A stretch of DNA of 64,000 nucleotides from Paracoccaceae bacterium (lineage in GTDB: Bacteria; Pseudomonadota; Alphaproteobacteria; Rhodobacterales; Rhodobacteraceae): assembly GCA_020425125.1 (NCBI GenBank), contig JAGQRV010000037.1:84221-148220 (forward strand), in the 5' to 3' direction. The notes beneath the pieces were generated by a model. That model saw nothing but the letters and a program-made list of their open reading frames with translations, searched no databases and was not told where the DNA came from. Shown here piece by piece: positions 52,821 through 62,352 of this stretch; positions within the stretch are counted from its first letter, which is position 1, and each line of letters opens with the position of its first letter. A program made the position numbers and the translations under genes.

Positions 52821-53390
52821 ATGCAAGATCCCAATTCCATCCCAGATCCGGCGCTGACGTCGGATGCCGATCCGGGCGGAGTGCCCGACATGCGCCGCCC
52901 CGGCGAAGCCGTGTTCGACGCCGTCATCCTTGTGGCGAGCCTGGCGCTGCTCTGGAGTGCCTATGACATCTCGGGCTTCGAGGCATTGTCGGCGCCGGGT
53001 ACGGTCCCGATGATGACCACCCTCGTGATGGTGATTACCGCAGGACTGGTACTGTACCGGTCGATCCGGCTGCCCATCGACGGGCGCGAGACCGTGAAGC
53101 ACGACATCCTGCCCTTCTATGTCATCGTGCTGACGCTGCTTCTGGTCGGCTATGCGGTGCTTCTGGTCCCGCTCGGCTTCCTGCCCACTTCCGCACTGTT
53201 CCTGATCCTCGCGATCAAGCTGCTGTGGCAGCGCAGCTGGCTGGTCACCTTCGGTGTGTCAGCCTTTGCGCTGGTCCTGATCTATCTCGTTTTCCGCATC
53301 GTCTTCACCGTGCTGATGCCGACCGGCATCGTGCCCGAAGCCGAAATGATCCAGTGGATCCGCAACCTCTTGTCGGGGGGACAGGCCTGA
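52821..53390 (+). CDS. tctB: TTT-family small membrane subunit TctB
   Basis: 189 residues from ATG 52821 with AAGGAG upstream; an in-frame ATG at 52770 has no site. After a 27-residue hydrophilic start, four hydrophobic helices are clear (AVFDAVILVASLALLWSAY; TVPMMTTLVMVITAGLVLY; YVIVLTLLLVGYAVLLVPLGF; WLVTFGVSAFALVLIYLVF). This is the normal plan for TctB. It works with TctA in the inner membrane. Stop and next start overlap as TGATG. Confidence 0.9.
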   Translation: MQDPNSIPDPALTSDADPGGVPDMRRPGEAVFDAVILVASLALLWSAYDISGFEALSAPGTVPMMTTLVMVITAGLVLYRSIRLPIDGRETVKHDILPFYVIVLTLLLVGYAVLLVPLGFLPTSALFLILAIKLLWQRSWLVTFGVSAFALVLIYLVFRIVFTVLMPTGIVPEAEMIQWIRNLLSGGQA

Positions 53391-54913
53391 TGGACGCGCT
53401 TCTCAACTTCTTCATGGTGTTCACCCATCCCCAGCTTCTGCTGCTGGTGGGGCTGGGTACTTTCGCCGGGGTCTATATCGGTGCCATTCCGGGCCTTTCG
53501 GTCACCATGGCGGTATCGATCCTGATCTCGTTCACCTTCTCCTGGGACGTCCTTCCTGCGCTGGCGCTGATGATCGGCATCTTCATGGGCGGCGTCTATG
53601 GCGGGTCCCGGACGGCGATCCTGCTGAATATTCCCGGCGCGCCCTCGGCGATCGCCACTGCGCTGGACGGCTATCCCATGGCACAGCGGGGCGAAGCCGG
53701 CACGGCGATCGGCATCACCACGGTGATGTCCTTCTTCGGCGGCTTCGTGGGCATCGCGGCACTCGCCATCGCTGCACCGTTCGTCTCGGGCGTGGCGCTC
53801 GCCTTCCAGCCGCGGGACTACATGCTTCTGGCGCTGCTCGGCATCCTGCTGGTGGGCTCGCTGTCCGGCGGCAGCCTGGTCAAGGGCATCTTCGCCGGGG
53901 CCTTCGGCATCGCCCTGGGCGCGGTGGGCATGGACCCGCTGACCTTCACCGAGCGCTTCACCTTCGGCGTGCCGCTGCTGCAATCCGGCATCTCGTTCGT
54001 GGCGGTGATGATCGGCATGTTCGGCGTCTCGGAGGCGCTGGCTCAGCTCCATCACATCGACACGCCGGCGATCAAGCAGAAGATCACCCGCATCGTCCCC
54101 TCGTTCGGCACGATCAAGAAGTACCTGCCGCTGTCGCTGCAGACCTCGTCGATCGGCGTCTTCATCGGCGCACTTCCGGGCACCGGCGGCGACATCGCGG
54201 CTCTGATGGCCTATGACTATGCCAAGCGCGTCACCCGCAAACCGGCGCGGCCCTTCGGACAGGGTGCGATCGAGGGCCTCGTCGCCCCCGAGACCGCCAA
54301 CAACGCGGCCGTCGGCGGTGCCTTCATCCCGATGATGACGCTCGGCATTCCCGGCGACGCGGTGACCGCGATCATGATCGGCGCGCTCTTCATCCATGGT
54401 CTCAACCCGGGACCGATGCTGATGATCGACCGCCCCGAGATGTTCTGGTTCATCGTCGGCGCCCTGGTCGTGGCCAACGTCTTCATGCTGATCTTCGGTC
54501 TGACCGGGATCCGTCTCTTCACCAAGATCGTCGAGATGCCCCGCGCCGTGCTGGTGCCGCTGATCATGCTGCTCTCCATCGTCGGCGCCTATGCGGTCAA
54601 CAACTCGGTGACCGACGTCTACTGGATGCTGGGCTTCGGGGTGCTGGGCTACTTCATGCGGCTCTACGGCTATCCTCTCGGACCGGTCATCCTGGGCCTG
54701 ATCCTCAGCCGGCTCTTCGACGACAACTGGCGCCGCGCCATCATCTCGGAGAACGAGAACCTCGGCGCCTTCTTCCACGGCATCTTCACGAGCCCGCTGT
54801 CGATGGTCCTGTTTCTCGCCGTGATCTGGATCTTCGTCTCGCAGACCCCGCTCGTGCCGATGATCAAGAGCCGCCTCTTTGCCCGCACCGGAACCGATGG
54901 AGCCTCGAAGTGA
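53390..54913 (+). CDS. tctA: TTT-family large membrane subunit TctA
   Basis: 507 residues with about 11-12 membrane helices, the standard TctA size. The two internally related family motifs are seen: GAIPGLSVTMAVSILISFTF near 30-50 and GALPGTGGDIAALMAYDYAKR near 260-280, plus GVYGGSRTAILLNIPGAPSAIATALDGYP. It is the transport channel of the sodium- or proton-coupled carrier. It is coupled to tctB by a one-base overlap and to the shikimate dehydrogenase gene by GTGA, so transport and first catabolic step are expressed together. Confidence 0.95.
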   Translation: MDALLNFFMVFTHPQLLLLVGLGTFAGVYIGAIPGLSVTMAVSILISFTFSWDVLPALALMIGIFMGGVYGGSRTAILLNIPGAPSAIATALDGYPMAQRGEAGTAIGITTVMSFFGGFVGIAALAIAAPFVSGVALAFQPRDYMLLALLGILLVGSLSGGSLVKGIFAGAFGIALGAVGMDPLTFTERFTFGVPLLQSGISFVAVMIGMFGVSEALAQLHHIDTPAIKQKITRIVPSFGTIKKYLPLSLQTSSIGVFIGALPGTGGDIAALMAYDYAKRVTRKPARPFGQGAIEGLVAPETANNAAVGGAFIPMMTLGIPGDAVTAIMIGALFIHGLNPGPMLMIDRPEMFWFIVGALVVANVFMLIFGLTGIRLFTKIVEMPRAVLVPLIMLLSIVGAYAVNNSVTDVYWMLGFGVLGYFMRLYGYPLGPVILGLILSRLFDDNWRRAIISENENLGAFFHGIFTSPLSMVLFLAVIWIFVSQTPLVPMIKSRLFARTGTDGASK

Positions 54914-55773
54914 CCGCAACGACGCACACCCGGGTCGACCTGCAGCTTGGCCTGATCGGCGACAACATTGCCCGGTCGCGCTCTCCCCTGCTGCACCGCC
55001 TTGCCGGCCGCCAGAACGGCATCGACGTGGCCTATGACCGCCTCATCCCGGTGGAGCTCGGCCTGCCCTTCGAGGCCGTGTTCGACAAGTGCCGGACCGG
55101 CGGCTATCGCGGGATCAACGTCACCTATCCCTACAAGGAACGGGTGGTGCCCTTCGTGACCGTCGACGATGCGCTGGTGCGCGCGGTCGGGGCGGTGAAC
55201 ACGGTGATCTTCGGCCCGGACGGGCCGAAGGGCTACAACACCGACCATTCCGGCTTCGTTGCCGCCTATCGCGGCGTGCGCGGTGACCGGGCGCCCGGCA
55301 TCGTCTGCCTGATCGGCACGGGCGGCGTCGGCCGTGCGGTGGCCTTCGGCCTGGTGGCGCTCGAGGCCAGCGAGATCCGGCTGGTCGACCGCGACCTCGC
55401 CAAGGCCGAGGCGCTCGCCGCGGATCTGCGGCAGGCGGATCCCGGCCTGATCGTGACCGTCGGCCTATCGGCCGAGAGCGCTGCCGCAGGTGCGCAGGGG
55501 CTGGTCAATTGCACCCCGGTCGGCATGGTCGGTTACGGCGGCACGCCGTTGCCCCGCGCCGCCATGACGGGGGCGGAATGGGCCTTCGACGCGGTCTATA
55601 CGCCGGTCGATACCCAGTTCCTGACCGATGCCACCGCAGAGGGGCTCGACGTGGTTTCCGGCTATGAACTCTTCATCTATCAGGGCGTGCATGCCTGGGC
55701 ACTATTCGCGGGCCTGCCCCTGGACGAGGCAGCCTTGCGTCAGGCGCTCATCGATGCAGGAGAAGACCCATGA
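54910..55773 (+). CDS. shikimate/quinate dehydrogenase, probably NAD-dependent and catabolic
   Basis: 287 residues from a GTG overlapping the tctA stop. The AroE/QuiB family motifs are in place: SRSP near 23-26 (ligand serines), INVTYPYKE with Lys76, GAVNT, GYNTDHSGF with Asp112, and the glycine-rich loop GTGGVGRAVAFGL. The strand after that loop ends in LVDRD. An Asp at this place favours NAD+, in contrast to the NRT/S motif of NADP-specific biosynthetic AroE. With a transporter upstream and QuiC downstream the gene is read as a catabolic enzyme that oxidises shikimate or quinate. The housekeeping aroE is expected elsewhere. Confidence 0.85.
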   Translation: MTATTHTRVDLQLGLIGDNIARSRSPLLHRLAGRQNGIDVAYDRLIPVELGLPFEAVFDKCRTGGYRGINVTYPYKERVVPFVTVDDALVRAVGAVNTVIFGPDGPKGYNTDHSGFVAAYRGVRGDRAPGIVCLIGTGGVGRAVAFGLVALEASEIRLVDRDLAKAEALAADLRQADPGLIVTVGLSAESAAAGAQGLVNCTPVGMVGYGGTPLPRAAMTGAEWAFDAVYTPVDTQFLTDATAEGLDVVSGYELFIYQGVHAWALFAGLPLDEAALRQALIDAGEDP

Positions 55774-57659
55774 AGACCTCGATCGCCACAGTCTCCATCG
55801 CCGGCAACCTGCGTGAGAAGCTGGGGGCAATCGCGGATGCCGGCTTCGACGGGATCGAGATCTTCGAGCAGGATTTCATCGCCGATGCCGGCAGCCCGCG
55901 GGATGTCGGCCGGATGATCCGCGACCACGGACTCGAGATCACCCTGTTCCAGCCCTTCCGCGATTTCGAAGGGCTTCCCGCCGGGCTGCGCGCCAAGGCC
56001 TTCGACCGCGCCGAACGCAAGTTCGACCTGATGCAGGACCTGGGCACCGACCTGATCCTGCTCTGCTCCTCGGTTCATCCCGAAGCGCTCGGCGGTATCG
56101 ACCGGGCCGCCGCCGATTTCGCCGAACTCGGCGACCGGGCGGCGCGGCGTGGGCTTCGGGTCGGCTACGAGGCGCTGGCCTGGGGCCGCCATGTCAACGA
56201 CCATCGCGACGCCTGGGAGGTCGTCCGCCGCGCCGATCACCCCAATGTCGGCCTCATCCTCGACAGCTTCCACACCCTCGCGCGCAAGATCGACCCCGAC
56301 ACCATCCGCCGCATCCCCGGCGACCGGATCTTCTTCGTTCAACTGGCGGACGCGCCGGCCATCGACATGGACCTGCTCTACTGGTCGCGGCACTTCCGCA
56401 ACATGCCGGGCGAAGGCGATCTGCCGGTTGAGGCCTTCACGCGCGCGGTGCTGGCAACCGGGTATGCCGGGCCGGTCAGTCTCGAGATCTTCAATGACCA
56501 GTTCCGCGGCAGCAGCGCGCGCACCATCACGCGGGACGGCTATCGCGCGCTGATCGCCACGCTCGACGATGTCCGCCGCAGCGAGCCCGAACTGACCGTC
56601 GACCTGCCGCCGATGCCCGCGCGCATTCCGGTGCAGGGGATCGCCTTCGTGGAGTTCGCGACCCGCAACGGCGAAGCGCAGAGCCTCAAGCAGCTTCTGG
56701 CCGCGCTCGGCTTCGAAGCGGTGGCGAGCCACATCGCCAAGGACATCACGCTCTGGCAGCAGGGCGGCATCCGAATCGTCGTCAACGAGGAGGCTGACGA
56801 TTTCGCCGGTACGGCCTTCAACGTCCATGGCACGAACGTCTGCGACATCGGCCTGTCGGTGGATTCGGCGGCCGACACCGTGGTGCGGGCGACCGCGCTT
56901 GGCGCCAGCCCCTTCTCGCAACCGCTCGGTCCGGGGCAGCTCGACATTCCGGCGATCCGCGGCCTCGGCGGCTCGGTGCTCCACTTCCTCGACGATACCG
57001 GCAAGCTGGCGGATGTCTGGTCGATAGAATTCGGCGCCGGCAGCGCGCGCGACGTCACGGGCGCAGGACTGGTCGCGATCGACCACATCGCACAGACCAT
57101 GACCTATGGCGAGATGCTCAGCTGGTCGCTGTTCTACACGTCCCTGTTCCGGATGGGCAAAAGCCCGATGGTGGATGTGGTCGACCCTGACGGCCTGGTA
57201 CGAAGTCAGGCGCTCGAGACCGATACCGGCAGCTTCCGCATCACCCTGAACGGGGCCGAGAGCCATCGCACGCTTGCCGGCGCGTTCCTGTCGGAAAGCT
57301 TCGGCGCTCCGGTACAACACCTTGCGTTAGCGACGAATGACATCTTCGCGACGGCGGCGGCACTCGCCGACCGCGGGTTCGAGGCGCTGCCGATTTCGCA
57401 GAACTATTATGCCGACCTGGCCGCACGGTTCGACATTCCGGCCGACACGCTGGATCGGATGCGCGCCGCGAACATCCTCTATGACGAGGACGCGCATGGC
57501 GCCTTCTATCAGCTCTACAGCCGGCCCTTCGCCAACGGAATGTTCATCGAGATCCTCGAGCGCCGCAACGGCTATGCCGGCTACGGCGCCCCCAACGCGC
57601 CCTTCCGCATCGCCGCACAAAAGCGCTTCATGCGCCAGTCCGGTATCCCGAGCCGCTGA
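55770..57659 (+). CDS. quiC: 3-dehydroshikimate dehydratase fused to HPPD-like domain (QuiC type)
   Basis: 629 residues, ATGA overlap with the dehydrogenase gene. Residues 1-270 are an AP-endonuclease-2-type TIM barrel with 3-dehydroshikimate dehydratase features (GFDGIEIFEQDFI, LILLCSSVHPEALGG, RVGYEALAWG, VGLILDSFHTLARK, FFVQLADAP, VSLEIFNDQF). Residues 285-625 are a 4-hydroxyphenylpyruvate-dioxygenase-like vicinal-oxygen-chelate domain that still has candidate metal ligands in DHIAQT, QHLALA and FIEILERR. This fused form is known from Pseudomonas-type QuiC. It converts 3-dehydroshikimate to protocatechuate. The later ring-cleavage genes are not in this window. Confidence 0.88.
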   Translation: MKTSIATVSIAGNLREKLGAIADAGFDGIEIFEQDFIADAGSPRDVGRMIRDHGLEITLFQPFRDFEGLPAGLRAKAFDRAERKFDLMQDLGTDLILLCSSVHPEALGGIDRAAADFAELGDRAARRGLRVGYEALAWGRHVNDHRDAWEVVRRADHPNVGLILDSFHTLARKIDPDTIRRIPGDRIFFVQLADAPAIDMDLLYWSRHFRNMPGEGDLPVEAFTRAVLATGYAGPVSLEIFNDQFRGSSARTITRDGYRALIATLDDVRRSEPELTVDLPPMPARIPVQGIAFVEFATRNGEAQSLKQLLAALGFEAVASHIAKDITLWQQGGIRIVVNEEADDFAGTAFNVHGTNVCDIGLSVDSAADTVVRATALGASPFSQPLGPGQLDIPAIRGLGGSVLHFLDDTGKLADVWSIEFGAGSARDVTGAGLVAIDHIAQTMTYGEMLSWSLFYTSLFRMGKSPMVDVVDPDGLVRSQALETDTGSFRITLNGAESHRTLAGAFLSESFGAPVQHLALATNDIFATAAALADRGFEALPISQNYYADLAARFDIPADTLDRMRAANILYDEDAHGAFYQLYSRPFANGMFIEILERRNGYAGYGAPNAPFRIAAQKRFMRQSGIPSR

Positions 57660-58373
57660 CCGGACGAAGCGGCGGGATCACGTCCGCGCATCTTCGGCCC
57701 TGCAAGGGTCCGCACGTGCATTGGCAATCGCCTCAAAGCCGATGGGGCATGCGTCAAATCTGCCCGGATCGCGGATGCTTGCAGGCGGTCGCAGAGGTCG
57801 CGGGGCGTCAGGCCGACATCAAGGGCCGCCCCAAGATCGCGACGGCCCGGCCCTCGACTCGATCTGCCACTCCAGTCAGCTTCGCCGCTCGAACGGGCAT
57901 TGCGACATCCGCGGTCGAGATCCGGGCCGGGAAATTCGCTCTGGATCCAACACACACTCTCGCATGGATGCCGGTGGCAGAAAACAGCACCGTGACGCCC
58001 GTGCCCAGTGCATGCCTTTCGATCCGGCCGTTCCGTTGTGTCGGGTGCGATACCTGATCGTCACGCGGCACGAGCCGAGAAGAGCGATCGGTCACTGGCG
58101 GTTCCTTTCGGCGATCCGGAACGATGGTCCACTGCGACCCGCATCTGAATTTCCTGGATGGAAACACGGCCCTGCAGAACGAAGACCAGATCGCGACAGT
58201 CTGAGAGCGGGCGCAAGCAGCAACTCCTCGTCAATCGCGAAGAACGGCCGCTACCGCGTCATCGTGCCGGCAAAGGTCTGCGCCAGGCAGATCCCCGTGC
58301 CGACGGGCCCCCTCTTCCGCGACGGTTGGTGAGCGCAATGTCCGCTATATCCCGATTGTGCGGAGTTGGGCGC
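57660..58373. other. gap with possible gene debris
   Basis: 714 bases between the convergent quiC and monooxygenase genes. No intact gene is convincing. A minus-strand frame at about 57808-58167 (ALGTGVTVLFSATGIHARVCV ...) and short neighbours in other frames look coding-like, as if one or two small genes had been broken. I cannot name a family. A 6-base inverted repeat, CGGACG/CGTCCG, at 57661-57686 directly follows quiC and could be its terminator stem. Confidence 0.3.
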
Positions 58374-60134
58374 TCAGATCGTCCGCGGGAGAAGGCCTTC
58401 CTCGACGGCCTTGATCTGCAGGCCGAGATACCTGGAATAGATCCTGCACTGCGCCAGGCTCCCGGCAATGAACCACAGACCCGGCTGCCGGGTGCGGCAA
58501 TACATGTTCCGAAGCTCAAGGCCGTCGCCGAAGCCCCAGATCGGTCCGACGCGGCGCGCGGTATCAGGACCGAACAGCCGGGCGACGAGATGCTCCTGCC
58601 CTTTGTATCCGGTGGCGAGCACCACGAGATCGGCGTCGATCATGCGTCCGTCCGTCATGCGCACGCCATCCGCAACGAAACGGTCGATCCGTTCGTACTG
58701 CACGACGCCGATCTTTCCGTCGGCGATCAGGTCCGAGCACCCGACGTTGAAATAGTATCCCCCACCGCGGGTCAGGTATTTGAACTGCCACCCCGTTCCA
58801 TCCTCGCCGAAATCGAGCCGGAATCCCGCCATCTCCAGCCGGTCGAGGAGCGTTCTGTCCAGAGCGCGCGCACGTTCGGTAAAAGCACGGTGGGCCTCCC
58901 TAAGGAGCGGGAACGGCATCGACACGGTAATCAGGTCGCACTCATCCAGAGGGCGGCCCTCGTCATAGAGGCCGTAGGGCAACTGCGCGCTGGGTTCGAT
59001 ATTCACGACCAGCGTCGGGCTTCGCTGCACCACCGTCACACGCGCCCCGCTCGACTGCAGATCCTGCGCGATGTCATGGCCGCTGTTGCCGGTGCCGATG
59101 ACGATGGCGCGCCTGCCTGACCAGTCCTCCCCGTCCCGGTACTCGCTTGAATGGAGCACGGCGCCCGCGAAATCGCGGAGGGAGGGAATGTCGGGCCGGT
59201 TCGGTATGCCGCTGACGCCGGTCGCCATGATGACGTGCCGGGGATGCATCTCCCGCCGGCTGCCATCCTCCCTGCGCAGCGTGACGGTCCAGCGGCCCGC
59301 GGCCTCGTCGTAGTCTCCGCCGAGCATCTCGGTGCCGGTCCAGACGTTCAGTTCCATCGCCTCGGCATAGGATTCAAGCCAGTTCGCGAGCTTGTCCTTC
59401 GGGATGTAGGTTGGCCAGTTCGGCGGAAACGGCATGTAGGGCAGATGGTTGACCTGAACCTGATTGTGCAGCGTCAGCGCGTGGTAGCGGTGCCGCCAGT
59501 TGTCGCCGATCCGTGCGTTACGCTCGATCAGCAGCGTATCGACCCCGAGCGTCCGAAGCCGCGCAGCGATCGCCAGACCGGCCTGGCCGCCGCCGATGAC
59601 AAGCGCCGCCGGTTCCGCCCCGTCGTAGATCTGGGCATTCCGGCGCTTGTCCAGCCAGTTGGGCCCGCGGAAGTCGCGTGAATGCGACTGGCCGCGCGGC
59701 CGGTTGCGCCCGCTCCGTTCCTCGAATCCCTTGAGATCCTCGAGCGCCGTCAGGAGCGTCCAGGCACGCAAGCGGGACGGCGCGCCGGGATCGGAGAGCA
59801 GGCGAACGATGCCGCGCCCCCGGCCGACCCGCGTCTCGAAGCGGAAGAAGACCTCTGCGGTCTCGCGCCCCACCCGCGTCGCAAGGTGGATGTCTTCCAC
59901 CCTGAATGCCTTCGCTCCCGAAGTCGCAACGGCAGACGCGAGGGCGCGCGCGGTGCCGGCCGACCCGCATACCGTCTGCAAGTCCCAGGTAAGGCCCAGC
60001 AGGTCCCTCCAGCAGGCGTCGGACGACAGGAGGTCAAGGAAGGCTCTGGCGCCCGGCGAAACGGCGGCGGCCTCGAACTCAGCAAACCAGGTCGAGACGG
60101 GGTCCGACGGCGGATGTCCGACGATCTGAAGCAT
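58374..60134 (-). CDS. flavin-containing monooxygenase with N-terminal NTF2-like domain
   Basis: 586 residues from ATG 60134 with a GGGAGGAG site; the frame is open further upstream without a better start. Residues 1-150 look like an NTF2/SnoaL-type domain. Then comes a flavoprotein monooxygenase: FAD motif VIGGGQAG at 179-186, RIGDNWRHRYHALTLHNQVQVNHLPYMPFP, NADPH motif VIGTGNSGHDIAQ and ATGYKGQ near the end. This layout is that of YUCCA/FMO-type or Baeyer-Villiger-like enzymes of bacteria. The substrate is unknown. It is divergent from the BTAD-type regulator (223 bases between starts), which probably controls it. Confidence 0.85.
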   Translation of the reverse strand: MLQIVGHPPSDPVSTWFAEFEAAAVSPGARAFLDLLSSDACWRDLLGLTWDLQTVCGSAGTARALASAVATSGAKAFRVEDIHLATRVGRETAEVFFRFETRVGRGRGIVRLLSDPGAPSRLRAWTLLTALEDLKGFEERSGRNRPRGQSHSRDFRGPNWLDKRRNAQIYDGAEPAALVIGGGQAGLAIAARLRTLGVDTLLIERNARIGDNWRHRYHALTLHNQVQVNHLPYMPFPPNWPTYIPKDKLANWLESYAEAMELNVWTGTEMLGGDYDEAAGRWTVTLRREDGSRREMHPRHVIMATGVSGIPNRPDIPSLRDFAGAVLHSSEYRDGEDWSGRRAIVIGTGNSGHDIAQDLQSSGARVTVVQRSPTLVVNIEPSAQLPYGLYDEGRPLDECDLITVSMPFPLLREAHRAFTERARALDRTLLDRLEMAGFRLDFGEDGTGWQFKYLTRGGGYYFNVGCSDLIADGKIGVVQYERIDRFVADGVRMTDGRMIDADLVVLATGYKGQEHLVARLFGPDTARRVGPIWGFGDGLELRNMYCRTRQPGLWFIAGSLAQCRIYSRYLGLQIKAVEEGLLPRTI

Positions 60135-60357
60135 GATCTCCTCCCTACTCCCCGGATCCTTTGCCGTCCGGAGCCCCCGAAGACGCCACCGGTACCGGTT
60201 CCGACCGAGCCCGCCGTCACTTCTAATCCCGGTGGTGGGATGCCATGGGGACGGCGAACGGGATTCGATCGGGAATGGACGTCTTTTTCCTTGGGTGGAA
60301 CCGGACATCCGCGCCTAATGTCGAAGCGTGGCGCCAATCTTGTGGGGCGGCTGCGGC
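60135..60357. promoter_or_regulatory. divergent promoter region of monooxygenase and BTAD regulator
   Basis: 223 bases between two divergent starts; both promoters must be here. I see no clear operator. Confidence 0.4.
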
Positions 60358-62352
60358 ATGGCGCAGGGCGAACTCAGACTTTTCGGGCACTTCGAGCTTG
60401 CGTTCGGCACCGCCGGCCATCTGACCCTGCGTGGGCAGAAGGATCGGGCTCTGCTTGCGGTCCTGGCGATCAGTCCCGGAACCCGCCATGCGCGCGGCCG
60501 TCTGGCGGGCCTGCTCTGGAGCGAACACGACGAGGCGCATGCGCGCGACAGCCTGAAACATTCACTGTCGCGCCTTCGCGCGTGCCTCGAGCCCGCTGGT
60601 GTGGAGTGCCTGCGTACGGACCGGCAGACCGTGGGGATCGATCCCGCTTCACTTCGGGTCGATGTTGCCGAATTCGAGCGGCTGATCGCACAGCGTCCGG
60701 GCCCGGACATCGAGAAGATCATGACGCTCTATCGCGGCGAGCTACTGGAGGATCTGCAGGTCGCAGACCCTGCCTTCGAGGACTGGCTGATAGTCGCCCG
60801 CGAGGATTTGCGGCGAAAGGCCGAAACCGTGGGCGGCGAGGTTCTCGCTTCACTGGAGCCCGATGGTCCGCGCGAAAAGATCCTGGCCGTGGCCGAATGG
60901 CTGCTCGCCCGCGATCCGCTTCGCGAGACCGCCTGCCGCGCGCTGATGCGCCAGCACACGGCCATCGGCGAGACGGCTCTCGCGCTGAGGACCTACGAGC
61001 GGCTGCGCGCTCGGCTGAAATCCGATCTCGGCATTGACCCCGAGGACGAGACCGTCCGGCTTGCCGAGGCAATTCACCAGCGCCGGACCGGGGCACCGCT
61101 CAGCCTGATCGAGCCGCTGTCCGGAGCGCCGCCGCGGGCTGCGGCGCTGCCCCTGCCCGACAAGCCGTCGATCGCCGTTCTTCCTTTTCAGAACCTCAGC
61201 GGAGATCCGGATCAGGAGTATTTCGCGGACGGCGTTGTCGAAGACCTGACGACCGCGCTTTCGCGCATTGCCGGCCTCTTCGTGATTTCACGCAGTTCCA
61301 GTTTCACGTTCAAGGGCAAGGCCGTTGACGTACGGCAGATCGGGCGTGAGCTTGGGGTCCGCTACCTGCTGGAAGGCAGCGTGCGCCGGGCCTTGGGCAA
61401 AGTACGGATCACCGGACGGCTCGTCGAAGCCGCGACGGGGGGGCAACTCTGGTCCGAGTCGTTCGACGGCGAGATCGAGGACATCTTCGCACTTCAGGAC
61501 CGGGTCGCAGCCGAAGTCGCCGGAGCGCTTGCACCGACGCTCGAACGCGTGGAAATCGAGCGCGTCAAGGACAAGCCGACCGCAAGCCTCGACGCTTACG
61601 ACTGCTTTCTCCGTGGCATGGCGGCCGTTCATCTCTGGACCCGCAGGGGGAACGCCGAAGCGCTTGCCATGTTCGAGCGTGCGGTTCGCCTCGATCCCGG
61701 CTACGGCGCCGCCTACGGCATGGCCGCCCGATGCTACAGCCAGCGGCGGGCCTGCGGCTGGGCCGTCGACGCCGAACGAGAGGTCAGCGAGGTCCGACGC
61801 CTGTCAGGATGCGTCCTGCAGACAGGCTGGGACGACGCCGTCGCGCTCGCCACAGCGGGAATTGGTCTGTCTTTCGTCGCCGGCGATCTCGACGCGGGCG
61901 CAACGCTGATCGACCGCGCCCGCGAGATCAATCCGAACCTCGGCATGGCCTGGCTGTTCAGCGGATGGACCCGGATCTGGCTCGGAGACCAGAGCGCCGC
62001 ACTCGACCATCTCGGCCGGGCAATGCGGCTCAGTCCGCAGGATCCGCAACATGCGATGATGTACGCGGCAACGGCCTGCGCGCACTTCCTCTCGGGAGCG
62101 AACAGCGAGGCGATCGGCTGGGCCGAAAAATCCGTCCAGCTTCAGCCCAACTACCGGATTGCGCTCTGTATCCTCGCGGCCAGCCAGGCAGCGGCGGGAA
62201 AGTGCTCCTCCGCGCAGGACACCGGCCGGAAGCTGCGGCAGCTCTCTCCCGACCTTCGCATTCCAGACCTTCTGGCCACCTTTCCGATCAGGCGCGCCGC
62301 GGACCTGGACCGATGGACGGCCTCTTTGCGTCGCGCCGGGCTGCCGGAGTGA
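60358..62352 (+). CDS. BTAD/SARP-type regulator with TolB-like and TPR domains
   Basis: 664 residues from ATG 60358; a GTG at 60328 in frame is an alternative. The order of domains is: OmpR-like winged helix (GELRLFGHFELAFG, LRGQKDRALLAVLAI, LLWSEHDEAHARDSLKHSLSRLR), bacterial transcriptional activation domain with LYRGELLEDL, then a TolB N-terminal-like/adenylate-cyclase-associated domain from about 275 (SIAVLPFQNLSGDPDQEYFADGVVEDLTTALSRI, VRYLLEGSVRR), then TPR repeats to the C-terminus. No cyclase catalytic domain is present. The C-terminal end (SLRRAGLPE) is shared with the decayed regulator at 14.8-16.4 kb. It is likely the activator of the divergent monooxygenase. Confidence 0.85.
   Translation: MAQGELRLFGHFELAFGTAGHLTLRGQKDRALLAVLAISPGTRHARGRLAGLLWSEHDEAHARDSLKHSLSRLRACLEPAGVECLRTDRQTVGIDPASLRVDVAEFERLIAQRPGPDIEKIMTLYRGELLEDLQVADPAFEDWLIVAREDLRRKAETVGGEVLASLEPDGPREKILAVAEWLLARDPLRETACRALMRQHTAIGETALALRTYERLRARLKSDLGIDPEDETVRLAEAIHQRRTGAPLSLIEPLSGAPPRAAALPLPDKPSIAVLPFQNLSGDPDQEYFADGVVEDLTTALSRIAGLFVISRSSSFTFKGKAVDVRQIGRELGVRYLLEGSVRRALGKVRITGRLVEAATGGQLWSESFDGEIEDIFALQDRVAAEVAGALAPTLERVEIERVKDKPTASLDAYDCFLRGMAAVHLWTRRGNAEALAMFERAVRLDPGYGAAYGMAARCYSQRRACGWAVDAEREVSEVRRLSGCVLQTGWDDAVALATAGIGLSFVAGDLDAGATLIDRAREINPNLGMAWLFSGWTRIWLGDQSAALDHLGRAMRLSPQDPQHAMMYAATACAHFLSGANSEAIGWAEKSVQLQPNYRIALCILAASQAAAGKCSSAQDTGRKLRQLSPDLRIPDLLATFPIRRAADLDRWTASLRRAGLPE

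Noticed and set aside
50555-52927. Minus-strand open frame of 790 codons across lysR and tctC
   Set aside because: It is antisense to two clear genes and the gap between them; the His/Asp/Arg-rich text has no domain. Same reasoning for 53282-54919 and 37249-39168 on the minus strand.
57337-58332. 331-codon + strand frame after quiC
   Set aside because: Its first third is the out-of-frame shadow of quiC and the remainder has no conserved text or ribosome site.
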